Assembly: GCF_014641495.1 (NCBI RefSeq)
Contig: NZ_BMHV01000006.1
Span: 1-64,000, forward strand
Source of the DNA: Terasakiella brassicae
GTDB taxonomy: Bacteria > Pseudomonadota > Alphaproteobacteria > Rhodospirillales > Terasakiellaceae
DNA length: 64,000 bases
Direction of reading: 5' to 3'
The notes beneath the pieces are model-generated. The model did no database searches and had not been told where the DNA came from. It saw only the letters and a program-made list of their open reading frames with translations. The stretch's first letter is position 1. The number at the start of each line of letters is the position of its first letter. The translations under genes were made by a program, and so were the position numbers. This document shows, piece after piece, positions 54,176 through 64,000 of the stretch.

Positions 54176-55315
54176 TTAGAAGGAAACTTTCAGACCAGTT
54201 ACTACACCGAAACCTTCGTTGTCAGTAGTAGAGTTGGTTTCAGCAGCGCCAGCAGTTGTGCCATCGTCGTATTCAGCACCAATGATCGCGCCAACAAGTT
54301 TCACGCCAGCACCCATGTCGTAAGAACCACCGAGAGCCCACTGCTTGTTTTCATGCTCCAAACCGCTGTTTGCAGCAGTGTCTTCTTTGAAGTTAGTGTA
54401 TGTCAAAGACACTTCGTACGGACCAGTTGCGTAAGACACACCAGCTTCCCAACCTTTAGAATCTACATCTTTCAAGTTACGCTCGTTAGATGTGTCACGG
54501 TAAGAACCAGCAACAGTGAAGCCAGCAACACCTACAGAAAGACCTGCACGCCAAGCTTTACGGTCTTCATTAGCAGTACCTGTCAGACCACCTAAGAAGT
54601 CACGTTGGTAAGTGAAGTCAGCACCAACAGAAACGCCGTTGAAGTCGCCGTTATAAGCGATACCCGCATCAGCAGCACGATCTCCTGTAGGTGTACCAGG
54701 AGTAGCACCATTTAAGTCATTGGATTCAAGATCAATCACGCTGTGCAAACCTATACCGTTTTGGTTCACACCGTAAGAAACACCAGCAGTGAAGCCAGCG
54801 AAGCTCGGTGTCCAGTAAACGATTTTAATACCGTCGTTGGCTTCAGAAGCAGTTTGAGTTTGGTCAGAATAAACATTACCCGGACGGTTAAAGAATTTAT
54901 GGATACCGCTACCAACGCCACCATCGTTGTTAGTAACAGCTACGTCTGTTGCTTGATGAGACAATGCGTACGCAGCGCCTTTAGTTGAACCGATACGCAA
55001 TTTACCCATGCTGTCGGAAGCAACTTGCAGGAATACGTCATCACCGCTACCTTCATCACGGTCTGCATAACGATCGATGTTAACGGAAACCGTCAAACCG
55101 TTGTCCAAAGTTGTGGAACCACGGAAGTACAGTTCGCTTTCAGAGTTGATGTTAACTTCAGCAAAGTTTTGGCCGCCATCATCGTCTTGGTCTGTGTAAG
55201 ACACGAATTCGTTCAAATAACCACCGATAGAGATTTTGATCGGGTCAGCAGCTTGAGCAGAGTTAACTGCAGCGAAAGCTACGAGAGCAGTAGAAGCTAC
55301 GAGAAGCTTTTTCAT
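54176..55315 (-). CDS. Outer-membrane general porin
   Basis: 379 residues with a signal peptide (MKKLLVASTALVAFAAVNSA, cleaved at AQAAD). The mature protein is a 16-stranded porin type: alternating strands such as KISIGGYLNEFVSYTD, SELYFRGSTTLDNGLTVSVN, VYSDQTQTASEANDGIKIVYW and a final strand ending GLKVSF with the C-terminal phenylalanine that outer-membrane proteins need for BAM insertion. Codon use is strongly biased and uniform, as for an abundant protein. It has AGGGGAT upstream, a long free leader, and its own terminator. Confidence 0.93.
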   Translation of the reverse strand: MKKLLVASTALVAFAAVNSAQAADPIKISIGGYLNEFVSYTDQDDDGGQNFAEVNINSESELYFRGSTTLDNGLTVSVNIDRYADRDEGSGDDVFLQVASDSMGKLRIGSTKGAAYALSHQATDVAVTNNDGGVGSGIHKFFNRPGNVYSDQTQTASEANDGIKIVYWTPSFAGFTAGVSYGVNQNGIGLHSVIDLESNDLNGATPGTPTGDRAADAGIAYNGDFNGVSVGADFTYQRDFLGGLTGTANEDRKAWRAGLSVGVAGFTVAGSYRDTSNERNLKDVDSKGWEAGVSYATGPYEVSLTYTNFKEDTAANSGLEHENKQWALGGSYDMGAGVKLVGAIIGAEYDDGTTAGAAETNSTTDNEGFGVVTGLKVSF

Positions 55316-55616
55316 CTAATTAGATCCCCTTAGAAAGGTTTTGTTTGTACAACATGTGCAATAGACATACCCACATGCCTTTTGCGTGAACGTATTAAAT
55401 GCCTTTCGAATGCAGAGGTCAACAAGAAGAAAAGCATTTATGTGACCTTTTATCCCCACTGTTGCAAAAAAAACACAGGCTGATTTTGGACATAGGTACA
55501 ATCAGATAAGGAAAAACCGATAAATCCTCGCTTAGATGCTTGCTTCCCCCTATCATTATAAGGCATATATCTTTCTAAGCTTTACTAATCTGTCACAGAG
55601 CCGGGAATATCCGTTC
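55316..55616. other. Porin leader and upstream region
   Basis: AT-rich, no credible gene. It should hold the porin promoter and the promoter of the divergent lipoprotein gene at 55617. Confidence 0.5.
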
Positions 55617-56150
55617 ATGAAAAGATTTCTATCTTCCATCCGTACCCTCGCCCTTATTGGCACTTTGCCCTTGTTCCTCGTGGCTTGTGACAGTCTGAAT
55701 CCAAGACCGACCGAATTACCTAATGATCGCTGGGATAAAATTGATAAACAGCAAACCGTTTTTGGTGAAGGTGGCCTAACCTTCGGTGGCAAAGATCAGA
55801 AACGCCAAGGCCAAGGTGGCACCGGTATTGGGGTAAACGCTTATTTGTGGCGGGCAACACTGGATACGGTTTCCTTTATGCCACTGGCTTCTGCCGATCC
55901 ATTTGGCGGTGTTATCCTGACTGACTGGCATAGCGCCAGCAACACACCAAACGAGCGTTTTAAATTAAATATCTATATTCTGGATCAGGCTTTGCGCGCC
56001 GATGCGATCCGAGTCGCCGCCTTCCGCCAAATGAAAAATACAAATAATGAATGGCAAGCCGTTGAAATGGACCCAAAAGCAGTCACCGACATTGAAAACG
56101 CCATTTTGACCAAGGCACGTCAGCTGCGCTCGGAAAGTTTAACGCAATAG
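55617..56150 (+). CDS. DUF3576 lipoprotein
   Basis: 177 residues from ATG 55617, which starts directly on the lipoprotein signal MKRFLSSIRTLALIGTLPLF and lipobox LVAC; an ATG at 55536 would add 27 unlike residues. The mature domain reads GGLTFGGKDQKRQGQGGTGI, GVNAYLWRATLDTVSFMPLA, ADPFGGVILTDWHSASNTPN and ALRADAIRVAAFRQM, the DUF3576 signature. It is outer-membrane or periplasmic and always, as far as I recall, upstream of leuS in this group. Role unknown. Confidence 0.9.
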   Translation: MKRFLSSIRTLALIGTLPLFLVACDSLNPRPTELPNDRWDKIDKQQTVFGEGGLTFGGKDQKRQGQGGTGIGVNAYLWRATLDTVSFMPLASADPFGGVILTDWHSASNTPNERFKLNIYILDQALRADAIRVAAFRQMKNTNNEWQAVEMDPKAVTDIENAILTKARQLRSESLTQ

Positions 56151-56238
56151 AGCGCACGATATAAAAGCTGTTAAAATCATGCATCCCGGACAGGACGTTC
56201 GGGATGACTTCTTTTAGAACAAGTAAGACATAACGATC

Positions 56239-58806
56239 ATGGCCCGATATAATTTTAAAGAAACCGAATCTAAATGGCAGTCCTACTGGGATCAAAATCA
56301 AACCTTTAAGGTCACAGAAGACCCGGATAAGGAAAAATATTATGTGCTGGAAATGTTTCCCTATCCCAGCGGCCGGATTCATATGGGTCATGTGCGTAAC
56401 TATACACTTGGCGATGTGGTTGCGCGTTATAAAAAGGCACAGGGTTTTAATGTTCTGCATCCAATGGGATGGGATGCCTTTGGCCTGCCGGCGGAAAATG
56501 CTGCAATGGATGCCGGTGTTCACCCCGGCCAATGGACCTATAGAAATATTGAAGACATGCGTGCCCAGCTCAAAACAATGGGTTTGTCTTATGATTGGGA
56601 CCGCGAAATTGCCACATGTGATCCGCAGTACTATCGCCACGAACAGAAAATGTTCCTCGATTTTCTGGAAAATGATCTGGTTTATCGCAAGGAAAGCTGG
56701 GTCAACTGGGATCCGGTCGAAAATACCGTTCTCGCCAACGAACAGGTTGTTGACGGTTGTGGCTGGCGGTCCGGTGCCCCGGTGGAACGCCGTAAACTGA
56801 ACCAATGGTTCCTGAAAATCACCGATTATGCCGAAGATTTGCGCACCGCTCTTAAAGACCTTGATCGCTGGCCGGAAAAAGTCCGCATCATGCAGGAAAA
56901 CTGGATCGGTCGATCTGAGGGCATGCGCCTGAAATGGCAATTGGTGGATCGCGACGATTCGCTGGAGGTTTATACCACCCGCCCCGATACCTTATATGGC
57001 GCGTCTTTCTGTGCCATTTCCGCCAACCATCCGATTGCTGTTGAATTGGCGGAAACGAATCCGGACTTACAGGCCTTTATTGAGGAATGTAATAAAACAG
57101 GTACATCCGAAGAGGCCATCGAAAAGGCGGAGAAAAAAGGATTCGATACCGGGCTGAAAGTCAAACATCCGCTGGATGAAAGCTGGGAACTGCCGGTTTA
57201 TGTCGCCAACTTTGTTTTGATGGAATACGGCACAGGCGCCATTTTCGGCTGCCCGAGCGGGGATCAACGCGATCTGGATTTCGCCCGCAAATACGACCTG
57301 CCCGTTGTTCCGGTTGTCGCCCCGGCCGATCTGGAAAACCCTGAAAGCTTTACCATCGAAAATGACGCTTTCACCGATGATGGTGTCATGATCAATTCCG
57401 ATTTTATGACGGGTATGAGCGTTGCCGAAGCCAAAAAAGCCATTTTTGCCAAATGTGCTGAGCTGAACATCGGTGAAAAAGAGGTCAATTACCGTCTGCG
57501 CGATTGGGGGGTCTCACGCCAACGCTATTGGGGATGCCCCATTCCGGTTATTCATTGTGACAGCTGCGGCATTGTGCCAGTTCCTGCCGACCAGCTTCCG
57601 GTCGAGTTGCCCGAAGATGTCGATTTCGACGAACCCGGCAACCCGCTGGATCGTCACCCCAGCTGGAAACATGTTGATTGCCCATGCTGTGGTAAAGCCG
57701 CGCGCCGTGAAACCGATACATTTGATACCTTCTTCGAATCGAGCTGGTATTTCGCACGTTATTGTTCCCCAAAATCGGAAAACGGCATCGATAAAGCGGC
57801 GGCTGATTACTGGATGTCGGTTGATCAATATATCGGTGGTGTTGAACATGCGGTTCTTCACCTGCTTTATTCACGTTTCTTCACACGCGCCTTGAAGAAA
57901 TGCGGCTATCTATCTGCAGAAGAACCGTTTACCGGTCTTTTGACACAAGGCATGATCTGCCACGAAACCTATAAAGACGCCGATGGCAACTGGATGTTAC
58001 CCAGTGATGCGGTCCGAAATGAAGACGGTCAGGTCATTCACAAAAATGATGGCCGGGCGGTCAACGTTGGCCCATCCATCAAGATGTCCAAATCCAAGAA
58101 AAACGTTGTCGATCCTGAACTGATTATCTCTTCTTACGGGGCGGATACCGCGCGTTTATTCATGCTGTCTGACAGCCCGCCGGAACGTGATCTGGAATGG
58201 ACAGATTCCGGGGTAGACGGGGCATGGCGTTACCTGAACCGTCTCTGGCGCTTAATCACCGAACCAAAGGCAGCTTATCCGGCCAAAGATACGGCACAAC
58301 CTGCAACGCTTTCTGATGAGGCACAAAAGGTCCGCGCACAAGTTCATAAAACAATCGCTGCCGTCACCGATGATTTGGGCAAATTCCACTTCAACAAGGC
58401 CGTTGCCCGTCTGCGTGAATTGACCAATACATTGGGCACACTGGATGGCGTTGAAGGTGATGATGCCTGGGTCTTGCGCGAAGGTTATGAATATCTTGTG
58501 CGTTTGATTGCCCCGATGACACCGCATATCGCCGCTGAACTGTGGGCCGAACTCGGCCATGACAGCATTTTATGCGAGGTTTCCTGGCCGGTTGCCGATG
58601 ATAGCCTTCTCAAAGAAGATACCATCGTTATGCCGATCCAAGTCAACGGCAAGCGCCGCGACCAATTGGAAGTTCCGGTCAATATGGATATCAAAGAAAT
58701 TGAAAAGCTGGCCTTGGCCTCTGAAAAAGTGCAAGCTATTCTGGATGGAAAGCCAGCTCGTAAAGTCATCGTTGTACCAAAGCGGATTATCAATGTCGTC
58801 GCGTAA
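56239..58806 (+). CDS. leuS: Leucyl-tRNA synthetase
   Basis: 855 residues, full length. Charges leucine tRNA. Class I motifs are intact: HIGH-type [12 protein letters not shown] near residue 48 and KMSKS in [14 protein letters not shown] near 617. The editing domain (CP1) at about 220-415 has [20 protein letters not shown] and the conserved [34 protein letters not shown]-type zinc/catalytic block is present ([19 protein letters not shown]). The stop overlaps lptE by 14 bases. Confidence 0.97.
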   Translation: MARYNFKETESKWQSYWDQNQTFKVTEDPDKEKYYVLEMFPYPSGRIHMGHVRNYTLGDVVARYKKAQGFNVLHPMGWDAFGLPAENAAMDAGVHPGQWTYRNIEDMRAQLKTMGLSYDWDREIATCDPQYYRHEQKMFLDFLENDLVYRKESWVNWDPVENTVLANEQVVDGCGWRSGAPVERRKLNQWFLKITDYAEDLRTALKDLDRWPEKVRIMQENWIGRSEGMRLKWQLVDRDDSLEVYTTRPDTLYGASFCAISANHPIAVELAETNPDLQAFIEECNKTGTSEEAIEKAEKKGFDTGLKVKHPLDESWELPVYVANFVLMEYGTGAIFGCPSGDQRDLDFARKYDLPVVPVVAPADLENPESFTIENDAFTDDGVMINSDFMTGMSVAEAKKAIFAKCAELNIGEKEVNYRLRDWGVSRQRYWGCPIPVIHCDSCGIVPVPADQLPVELPEDVDFDEPGNPLDRHPSWKHVDCPCCGKAARRETDTFDTFFESSWYFARYCSPKSENGIDKAAADYWMSVDQYIGGVEHAVLHLLYSRFFTRALKKCGYLSAEEPFTGLLTQGMICHETYKDADGNWMLPSDAVRNEDGQVIHKNDGRAVNVGPSIKMSKSKKNVVDPELIISSYGADTARLFMLSDSPPERDLEWTDSGVDGAWRYLNRLWRLITEPKAAYPAKDTAQPATLSDEAQKVRAQVHKTIAAVTDDLGKFHFNKAVARLRELTNTLGTLDGVEGDDAWVLREGYEYLVRLIAPMTPHIAAELWAELGHDSILCEVSWPVADDSLLKEDTIVMPIQVNGKRRDQLEVPVNMDIKEIEKLALASEKVQAILDGKPARKVIVVPKRIINVVA

Positions 58807-59344
58807 CTCTTTCATATTAAAAGTTTTTGTTTGTCTTTTGATTGTCGCAGGTCTTGGCGCCTGCGGCTTTCAACCCGTTCATGGCAAACGAAAAACCGCT
58901 GAAAACCAGATTATGAAAAATGAACTGGCCAAAGTCTGGATATATGAAATTGAAGACCGTGAAGGGCAAATGCTTCATAATGAATTGTTGAATTTGTTCA
59001 ATCCAAAGGGACGACCGACACACCCGGCGTACAAGCTGAAAATCATTTATAACGAAACACAAAGCAATACGGGCATCGGAAAAAATGAATTTGCCACCCG
59101 TGCAAACCTGATTGTTTCCGCTTTCTTTGAGTTTAGGGGAAACGCACCTTTAAATGGATTAAGCCGTTCAACCGTTGCCTTTAATATCTTGAATTCCCCG
59201 ACCGGAACGGAGTTTGCCAAACGCGATGCCCGTACACGTGCAATTAAATCCGTTGCCCGCGATATCCATCGTAGAATCGCCGTTCATTTACTTAATAAAT
59301 CGCCCGCATCCCAAACGGAAAAACCAATCCGTATCATGAAATAA
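58793..59344 (+). CDS. lptE: LPS-assembly lipoprotein LptE
   Basis: 183 residues from ATG 58793, inside the end of leuS. Signal [20 protein letters not shown] with lipobox LGAC. The fold is LptE-like: [18 protein letters not shown], then [21 protein letters not shown] and [16 protein letters not shown]. With LptD it places lipopolysaccharide in the outer leaflet. Sequence conservation is low, so the call rests on the lipobox, the GFQPVHG start and the leuS-lptE-holA order. Nineteen bases to holA. Confidence 0.88.
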   Translation: MSSRNSFILKVFVCLLIVAGLGACGFQPVHGKRKTAENQIMKNELAKVWIYEIEDREGQMLHNELLNLFNPKGRPTHPAYKLKIIYNETQSNTGIGKNEFATRANLIVSAFFEFRGNAPLNGLSRSTVAFNILNSPTGTEFAKRDARTRAIKSVARDIHRRIAVHLLNKSPASQTEKPIRIMK

Positions 59345-59363
59345 CGGGTTTTTAGGCCGTCAT

Positions 59364-60395
59364 ATGAAAATCAGTGCAGCAAAAGCAGACGGATTTATCA
59401 AATCGCCTTCGCCGGATGTGCGCTGTATTTTGTTATATGGCCCCGATCAAGGATTGGTATTTGAGCGCGGAAAAATATTGGGGAAAACGATTCTCGACGA
59501 TGAAAACGATCCGTTCAACAGTGTTGTTTTACAAGCCGGTGACATTAAATCCGACCCGGCCTTGATCGCCGACGAAGCCGCCACCATGTCTCTGACAGGC
59601 GGGCGGCGTTTTATCCGCATTCAGGACGCTGCCGACAGCCTGACAGCCGCTTTTAAGACTTACTTCAGTAATCCTATCGGCGATGCTTTGATCGTTTTGG
59701 AAGGTGGGGATTTAAGCGCACGATCCACATTGCGAAAACTCTTTGAAAGCGAAAAATCCATCGCAGCGGTCGTTGCCTGTTATGGGGACGAAGGCCGTAA
59801 TCTGTCCGATGTCGTGCGCGAAACCCTGCAAAAGCATGGCTTGAATGCCGATCGCGATGCGATGGGATATTTGCTCAATCATCTGGGTTCTGATCGCCAA
59901 GTCAGCCGGGGGGAGCTGGAAAAGCTCGCCATCTATATGGGGGAGGAAAAAACCGTAACCCTTAATGATGCAATGGCCTGTATCGGTGATAGCGGTGCTT
60001 TTTCTTTAGATAATGTCACCATCGCTGCCGCCAATGGGGATCATGCGCAGCTTGAAACGGCCTTGATGCGCTGTTTTGACGAGGGAAACCAGCCCATTAT
60101 GATCTTGCGCATGCTCGCGCGCCATTTTCATCGCCTGCATTTAGCCAAAGGTTTCATGCAAAAAGGATATAATGGGGAAGAAGCCATAAAAAAACTTCGC
60201 CCACCTATTATCTTTAAGCAAGTTCCTGCCTTTAAAAAACAACTGGTAAGCTGGGACTTACATCGGATTGCTCTGGCCTTGGATATTCTGACAGAGGCCG
60301 AACGTGATTGTAAAATAACCGGAAATCCACCGGAAACCGTTTGTTCACGCGCCTTGATGCGCATCGCCCAAGCCGCACGTGCCCCCCGGCGTTAG
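59364..60395 (+). CDS. holA: DNA polymerase III delta subunit
   Basis: 343 residues. Clamp-loader subunit that opens the beta clamp. CILLYGPDQGLVFERGK at the start, DPFNSVVLQAG, FIRIQDAADSLTAAFK and the clamp-loader helices LEKLAIYMGEEKTVTLNDAM, EGNQPIMILRMLARHFHRLH and SWDLHRIALALDILTEAERD match HolA. The domain order is the degenerate AAA+ fold plus collar. ATG 59364 follows lptE by 19 bases. It is convergent and overlaps the LysR gene by four bases. Confidence 0.93.
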   Translation: MKISAAKADGFIKSPSPDVRCILLYGPDQGLVFERGKILGKTILDDENDPFNSVVLQAGDIKSDPALIADEAATMSLTGGRRFIRIQDAADSLTAAFKTYFSNPIGDALIVLEGGDLSARSTLRKLFESEKSIAAVVACYGDEGRNLSDVVRETLQKHGLNADRDAMGYLLNHLGSDRQVSRGELEKLAIYMGEEKTVTLNDAMACIGDSGAFSLDNVTIAAANGDHAQLETALMRCFDEGNQPIMILRMLARHFHRLHLAKGFMQKGYNGEEAIKKLRPPIIFKQVPAFKKQLVSWDLHRIALALDILTEAERDCKITGNPPETVCSRALMRIAQAARAPRR

Positions 60396-61282
60396 CTGAA
60401 CCAGGCACGACGATCACGATCAAATAGCGCCCCGATATAATCCTTCACCGCCTGAATACGGGCCGTTTGACTGGTTTCCTCATGGGTCACCAGATAAATC
60501 GGCATTTCAAACAGGTCTGCACGTAAATCAAGCTCGATCAAATCGCTCACGGCATGGCGATAAAAACGTGGCAACATCCCCATGCCCATGCCGGCCCGCA
60601 AAGCGCTGACAAAACTCATGGCGCTATTGGTTTGAAAAACCACCTGATCATGATGTTTCACCGTTTCCTGCCAAAGGGATAAAGCCTTACTTTCCTTATA
60701 GCCGAAATAATCCACCAGTTTGTGACCTTTCAAATCCGCCCAGTTCTGCGGTTCACCATAACGATCAATGTAACTTGGCGCCGCGAAAACATGAAACGGC
60801 ACAATCCCGACTTTACGGGCAATTAAGGCCGGATCATCCGGTTTGCTCAATCGAATGGCAATATCAGCTTCCCGGTTTGCCAAATTCACAAAATGACTTT
60901 CGCTGGCCATCTCCAGACTGATCTGTGGGTAGGATTTTTGGAAATCAGCTAAATTTGGTGTCAGCCAAAAAGACCCCAACCCATCGGTGACTGAAATACG
61001 TACCTGACCATTCAGTGCATCATCTGCTCCTTTAAGGGTTTGTTCCAGATTGCTTGCAGATTTTTCCATTTGTTGAACATGATCCAACAAGGTCCGCCCT
61101 TGCGGAGTCAAGTTCATACCATAACGATAACGATCAAATAGTTTGCATTTTAAATCTTCTTCCAGCTGATCAATGCGGCGACCGACTGTTGAGCCATTGA
61201 CAGACAGGCTCTCAGCCGCAGCAGAGAAGCTCCCACTACGTGCGACAGCTAAGAAATAGCGTAAATCATCCCAGTTCTGCAT
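60392..61282 (-). CDS. LysR-family transcriptional regulator
   Basis: 296 residues. N-terminal winged helix (1-60): RYFLAVARSGSFSAAAESLS with NGSTVGRRIDQLEEDL as the recognition helix. The effector domain at about 90-290 has the VRISVTDGLGSFWLTPNLAD start and ADIAIRLSKPDDPALIARKV. The closest general type is the PA2220/TrpI-like single-gene regulators. The target is not known; the divergent GNAT gene at 61387 is a candidate, since LysR genes often control their divergent neighbour. Confidence 0.9.
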   Translation of the reverse strand: MQNWDDLRYFLAVARSGSFSAAAESLSVNGSTVGRRIDQLEEDLKCKLFDRYRYGMNLTPQGRTLLDHVQQMEKSASNLEQTLKGADDALNGQVRISVTDGLGSFWLTPNLADFQKSYPQISLEMASESHFVNLANREADIAIRLSKPDDPALIARKVGIVPFHVFAAPSYIDRYGEPQNWADLKGHKLVDYFGYKESKALSLWQETVKHHDQVVFQTNSAMSFVSALRAGMGMGMLPRFYRHAVSDLIELDLRADLFEMPIYLVTHEETSQTARIQAVKDYIGALFDRDRRAWFS

Positions 61283-61386
61283 TTTTGCATTCCGTTATTG
61301 CAATATTTCCTATTTATAGCCATTTTTTAACCTGATAATCTAGTCTTAATTAGTATTTATAATGTATTTTTGCAGATGTAAAGAAA

Positions 61387-61887
61387 ATGAGCAAAGCACA
61401 AGACTTCAATCTCCTGACGGGTTATCAACCCGGTCTGATCGGACGGACTGCGGCCTTGCATGGGCGCGCCTATATTGAAAAATGGAAATTCTGGAAATTT
61501 TTTGAATGCAAAGTTGCCAGCGAACTTTCCATGTTTATGGAATGTTATGATAAAGATGTCTCTTGCATCTGGTCACTGGAAAAGGATGGTGAGTTTTACG
61601 GGACCATTACATTGGATGGCTCCCATGCTGAAAAAGATGGGGCTCATCTTCGATGGTTTATTCTGCACGAGGACGCCAAAGGACAAGGCCTTGGAAAACG
61701 TCTTCTACAATCCACTATCGATTTTGCCAAAACCAAAGGGTACGAATCGATTTATCTTTGGACCTTAGCCGGACTGGAGCCCGCCGGCCACCTCTATCGC
61801 CGGTTTGGATTTACTTTAGAAGAAAGTAAGCTCGACACTCAATGGGGTGTTGAAGTTCAGGAAGAAAAGCTCCGATTAAGACTTTAG
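61387..61887 (+). CDS. GNAT-family N-acetyltransferase
   Basis: 166 residues. Acetyl-CoA binding motif A is HLRWFILHEDAKGQGLGKRL with the QGLGKR turn; motif B is near FTLEESKLDTQWG. ALHGRAYIEKWKFWKFFECK starts the fold, a start common in MarR-associated GNAT proteins. The substrate is unknown. It is divergent from the LysR gene across about 105 bases, so it may be its target. Confidence 0.88.
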   Translation: MSKAQDFNLLTGYQPGLIGRTAALHGRAYIEKWKFWKFFECKVASELSMFMECYDKDVSCIWSLEKDGEFYGTITLDGSHAEKDGAHLRWFILHEDAKGQGLGKRLLQSTIDFAKTKGYESIYLWTLAGLEPAGHLYRRFGFTLEESKLDTQWGVEVQEEKLRLRL

Positions 61888-61980
61888 CTTCATCAAATCT
61901 GATCATATAAAAAAAGAGGCTCATTCTTTTGATCCTCAAACTGCTGACAAAGTGCTTTGGATAACTCGCCAATCAAAAAT

Positions 61981-62076
61981 CGTCAATCCCGCACTTGATG
62001 CGGGATCCATTTAAAATCAAAGGGTTAATGTTTAAAATCCGCGAAGACTGGATCCCCGATCAGGGTCGAGGATGAC
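61981..62076 (-). repeat. Dispersed ~97-bp palindromic repeat, copy 2
   Basis: Reverse-orientation copy of 53960-54057: cgtcaatcccgcacttgatg at its left and gatccccgatcagggtcgag at its right. Short matching runs gaggctcatt(c/t)tttt(t)ga lie on both sides (61916 and 62104), and the latter forms a small hairpin at 62102-62125 downstream of parB. Confidence 0.8.
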
Positions 62077-62151
62077 AAGACAGGGCTTTGTTAATAACCT
62101 GAGAGGCTCATTTTTTTGAGCCTCTTAATGTTTTGTTAATATTTAAAGTCA

Positions 62152-63165
62152 TCAAAGTTTGTTTAATTCTTCTTCAACTTCAAACGGGCTCACCGGATCA
62201 AGTTCTTCTGATTGATCTTGGCCTGTTTTTCCATGCTGACCATGACTTAAACGGTGAAGAAGATCATCCAGTTGTTCTAATGAGCTGTAATGTAACGTCA
62301 GCGCCCCGCCTTTTTGGCTCGCCTTAATATCAACTTTAACGCCTAAAAGATCTGTTAAATCACGTTCCAAAGCAATCGTATCGGTATCTTTTTCTTTTTT
62401 CGCTTTGGGACGAGACTGGACACCCGCTGTTTTAACCAGACTTTCGGTTTGGCGAACATTCAGTCCCTTTTTAATCACCTGCTTGGCAATTTCTGCTGGT
62501 TGTTCGCAGTTCAACAAGGCCCGCGCATGACCCGTGGATAACAAACCATCTTCAAGGAAAGATTTTACCTCACTCGGCAAGGCCAACAGACGCATCATAT
62601 TGGCAACATGGGAACGGCTTTTCCCCAAGGCTTTGGATAATGCTTCCTGTGTATGGCTAAATTCCGCCATTAAACGGTTATACCCTTCGGCTTCTTCCAA
62701 CGGGGATAAATCCTGGCGTTGCAGGTTTTCCACCAAGGCAATTTCAGCCGCATCACGATCATCCATTTCTTTAATAATGACCGGAACTTCGTGCAATTGC
62801 GCGCGTTGTGCAGCCTGCCAGCGGCGTTCCCCGGCAATAATTTCATATTCGCCGGGACGTTCTGGATGAGGGCGCACCAAAATCGGCTGTAAAATCCCTT
62901 TTTCTTTAATAGAAGAAGCCAAGCCTTCAATCGCATCTTCTTCAAAATGTGTACGCGGCTGATATTTACCGGGGATCAGCTTGCTAATGGCGATTGTTTT
63001 TTGATTGCCACTGGAAAACGGCACCACATCGCCACCGCTGCGGCCCGAAGCCGTTGTATTTTCCTCTGACGACAAGGTTTGATCTTCAACAACGCTGGCG
63101 GTTTCTTCACCCAAAAGGGCAGAAAGCCCCCGACCAAGACTGCGGCGTTTCGTTTCTTTTGCCAT
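62152..63165 (-). CDS. parB: Chromosome-partitioning protein ParB
   Basis: 337 residues from ATG 63165; an earlier ATG at 63240 would read back into parA. ParB CTPase domain at about 65-160: IPGKYQPRTHFEEDAIEGLA, then IIAGERRWQAAQRAQLHEVP and ALVENLQRQDLSPLEEAEGY. Helix-turn-helix for parS binding follows (QEALSKALGKSRSHVANMMRL). A charged linker leads to the C-terminal dimer domain. It spreads on DNA near the origin and works with ParA. Two bases separate it from parA. Confidence 0.96.
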   Translation of the reverse strand: MAKETKRRSLGRGLSALLGEETASVVEDQTLSSEENTTASGRSGGDVVPFSSGNQKTIAISKLIPGKYQPRTHFEEDAIEGLASSIKEKGILQPILVRPHPERPGEYEIIAGERRWQAAQRAQLHEVPVIIKEMDDRDAAEIALVENLQRQDLSPLEEAEGYNRLMAEFSHTQEALSKALGKSRSHVANMMRLLALPSEVKSFLEDGLLSTGHARALLNCEQPAEIAKQVIKKGLNVRQTESLVKTAGVQSRPKAKKEKDTDTIALERDLTDLLGVKVDIKASQKGGALTLHYSSLEQLDDLLHRLSHGQHGKTGQDQSEELDPVSPFEVEEELNKL

Positions 63166-63167
63166 TT

Positions 63168-63956
63168 TTATGCTGCGCTCCTGTTTTCGCGTTTTAAGAC
63201 TTCGCTGGCGAGATGCAGGTAAGCTTTCGATCCCGCGCAATTATGATCATATAAAAGAACCGGTTTTCCATGACTGGGGGCCTCTGAAACCCGCACATTT
63301 CTGGGAATAACCGTCTCATAGACCTTTTCCCCAAAAAATTCACGCACATCACTGGCGACCATATCGCTCAAATTATTGCGCTTATCGAACATGGTCAAAA
63401 CAATGCCCTGAATTTCAAGTTTCTGATTGAAGTTTTTGCGGACCCGTTCAATGGTTTTCACAAGGGCCGAAATCCCTTCCAAAGCAAAAAACTCGCATTG
63501 CAAGGGCACCATCACCGCATCGGAAGCCACAAGCGCATTGATCGTCAACATACCCAAAGCCGGAGGACAATCAATTAATACAAAATCGTAGCCGCTGATA
63601 CCTTCTATAGATTCTTTCAAGCAAAACTGCGGACGATCCAATTCGGGAATTTCAATCTCGGCGGCGGCCAGATCGGACCCACTGGGCACAATCGACAAAT
63701 TGGGGATTTTACAATCCTGAACAGCCGCATCCAGCGAAATATCGCCCATCAAAACATGATAGGCATTCCGGCTGCGTTGGTCATGATCAACCCCCAATCC
63801 CGTACTGGCATTGCCTTGTGGATCAAGATCCAGAACGAGTGTGCGCTTACCAACAGCAGCCAAAGCCGTTGCCAGATTAATCGTTGTCGTGGTTTTACCT
63901 ACCCCACCCTTTTGGTTGGCGACGGCAATAATACGCGGTGTAATTGATTGCGTCAT
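63168..63956 (-). CDS. parA: Chromosome-partitioning ATPase ParA (Soj)
   Basis: 262 residues. Deviant Walker A NQKGGVGKTTTTINLATALA at the N-terminus, Walker A-prime/switch regions LVLDLDPQGNASTGLG and VLIDCPPALGMLTINALVAS. It is the compact chromosomal Soj type without an N-terminal DNA-binding extension. Its ATG overlaps the rsmG stop as ATGA. The rsmG-parA-parB order is that seen near the replication origin in alphaproteobacteria, so the origin may lie within some tens of kilobases to the right. Confidence 0.97.
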   Translation of the reverse strand: MTQSITPRIIAVANQKGGVGKTTTTINLATALAAVGKRTLVLDLDPQGNASTGLGVDHDQRSRNAYHVLMGDISLDAAVQDCKIPNLSIVPSGSDLAAAEIEIPELDRPQFCLKESIEGISGYDFVLIDCPPALGMLTINALVASDAVMVPLQCEFFALEGISALVKTIERVRKNFNQKLEIQGIVLTMFDKRNNLSDMVASDVREFFGEKVYETVIPRNVRVSEAPSHGKPVLLYDHNCAGSKAYLHLASEVLKRENRSAA

Positions 63957-64000
63957 TTAGGTGTCATCCTTTCGATGATGAGTATCTGCCCTTCCGGGTC
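63953..64000 (-). CDS. rsmG: 16S rRNA methyltransferase RsmG, last codons
   Basis: The minus strand ends DPEGQILIIERMTPK followed by TGA at 63953-63955, which shares ATGA with the parA start. Only 15 codons are in the window; the call rests on the ending and on the usual rsmG-parA order. Confidence 0.6.
   Translation of the reverse strand, partial: DPEGQILIIERMTPK

Overview
The window reads as a chromosomal segment of a motile, respiring alphaproteobacterium, probably Rhodospirillales (Terasakiella / Thalassospira / Magnetospirillum relatives). The evidence is the gene orders rsmG-parA-parB and DUF3576 lipoprotein-leuS-lptE-holA, a petABC bc1 operon with a twin-arginine Rieske protein, a RibA with a degenerate RibB-like N-terminus, a DUF2336 protein, and chemoreceptors of the Magnetospirillum type. 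The genus is inference from family resemblance; no rRNA or tRNA gene was recognised.

Layout. 1-2050 is an accessory scrap-heap: the end of an IS982-type transposase, pieces of a filamentous-haemagglutinin gene, the tip of a polymorphic toxin joined by a TAATG overlap to a probable immunity gene, and several REP-like units tied to the remnant start of a RAYT transposase. 2052-19961 is mostly housekeeping: LysE exporter, TrmL, petABC, RlmN, a MotA/MotB stator pair, pyrophosphatase, AmpG, bactofilin, an EI24 membrane protein, glutathione synthetase, and a tightly overlapping yraN-BON-SirB1 run. 19962-23246 is a second, AT-richer accessory block carrying the same REP-like units, a 351-residue protein with possible ADP-ribosyltransferase resemblance, and a Sel1 cassette bounded by a perfect 29-bp inverted repeat.

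23247-29138 is a sensing cluster: a globin-coupled chemoreceptor with an added PilZ domain, a bacteriohemerythrin, and a four-PAS diguanylate cyclase with an intact I-site. Together these suggest oxygen/redox and cyclic-di-GMP control of motility. 29195-32526 is dnaK-dnaJ behind a likely heat-shock promoter. 32537-38384 holds a solute-binding protein, a methyltransferase pair, UDP-glucuronate decarboxylase and two tandem EAL-like proteins that have lost several metal ligands. 38396-42770 carries DUF523 and cobalamin genes (cobD, cobO, cobQ) with a SYLF lipoprotein-like gene between them.

42872-44265 has a DUF2336 protein and two tiny paralogous genes. 44794-48892 has hldE, a macrodomain protein, and a membrane class III nucleotide cyclase directly next to an OmpR-type regulator. 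49001-53929 has ribA, a conserved proline-rich protein, an L,D-transpeptidase, a YggS protein, a ThiE-like protein and a methyltransferase. 54176-64000 has a porin, then the conserved leuS-lptE-holA block, a LysR regulator, a GNAT enzyme, and parB-parA with the last codons of rsmG at the edge. Two copies of a ~97-bp dispersed palindromic repeat lie in opposite orientation at 53960 and 61980.
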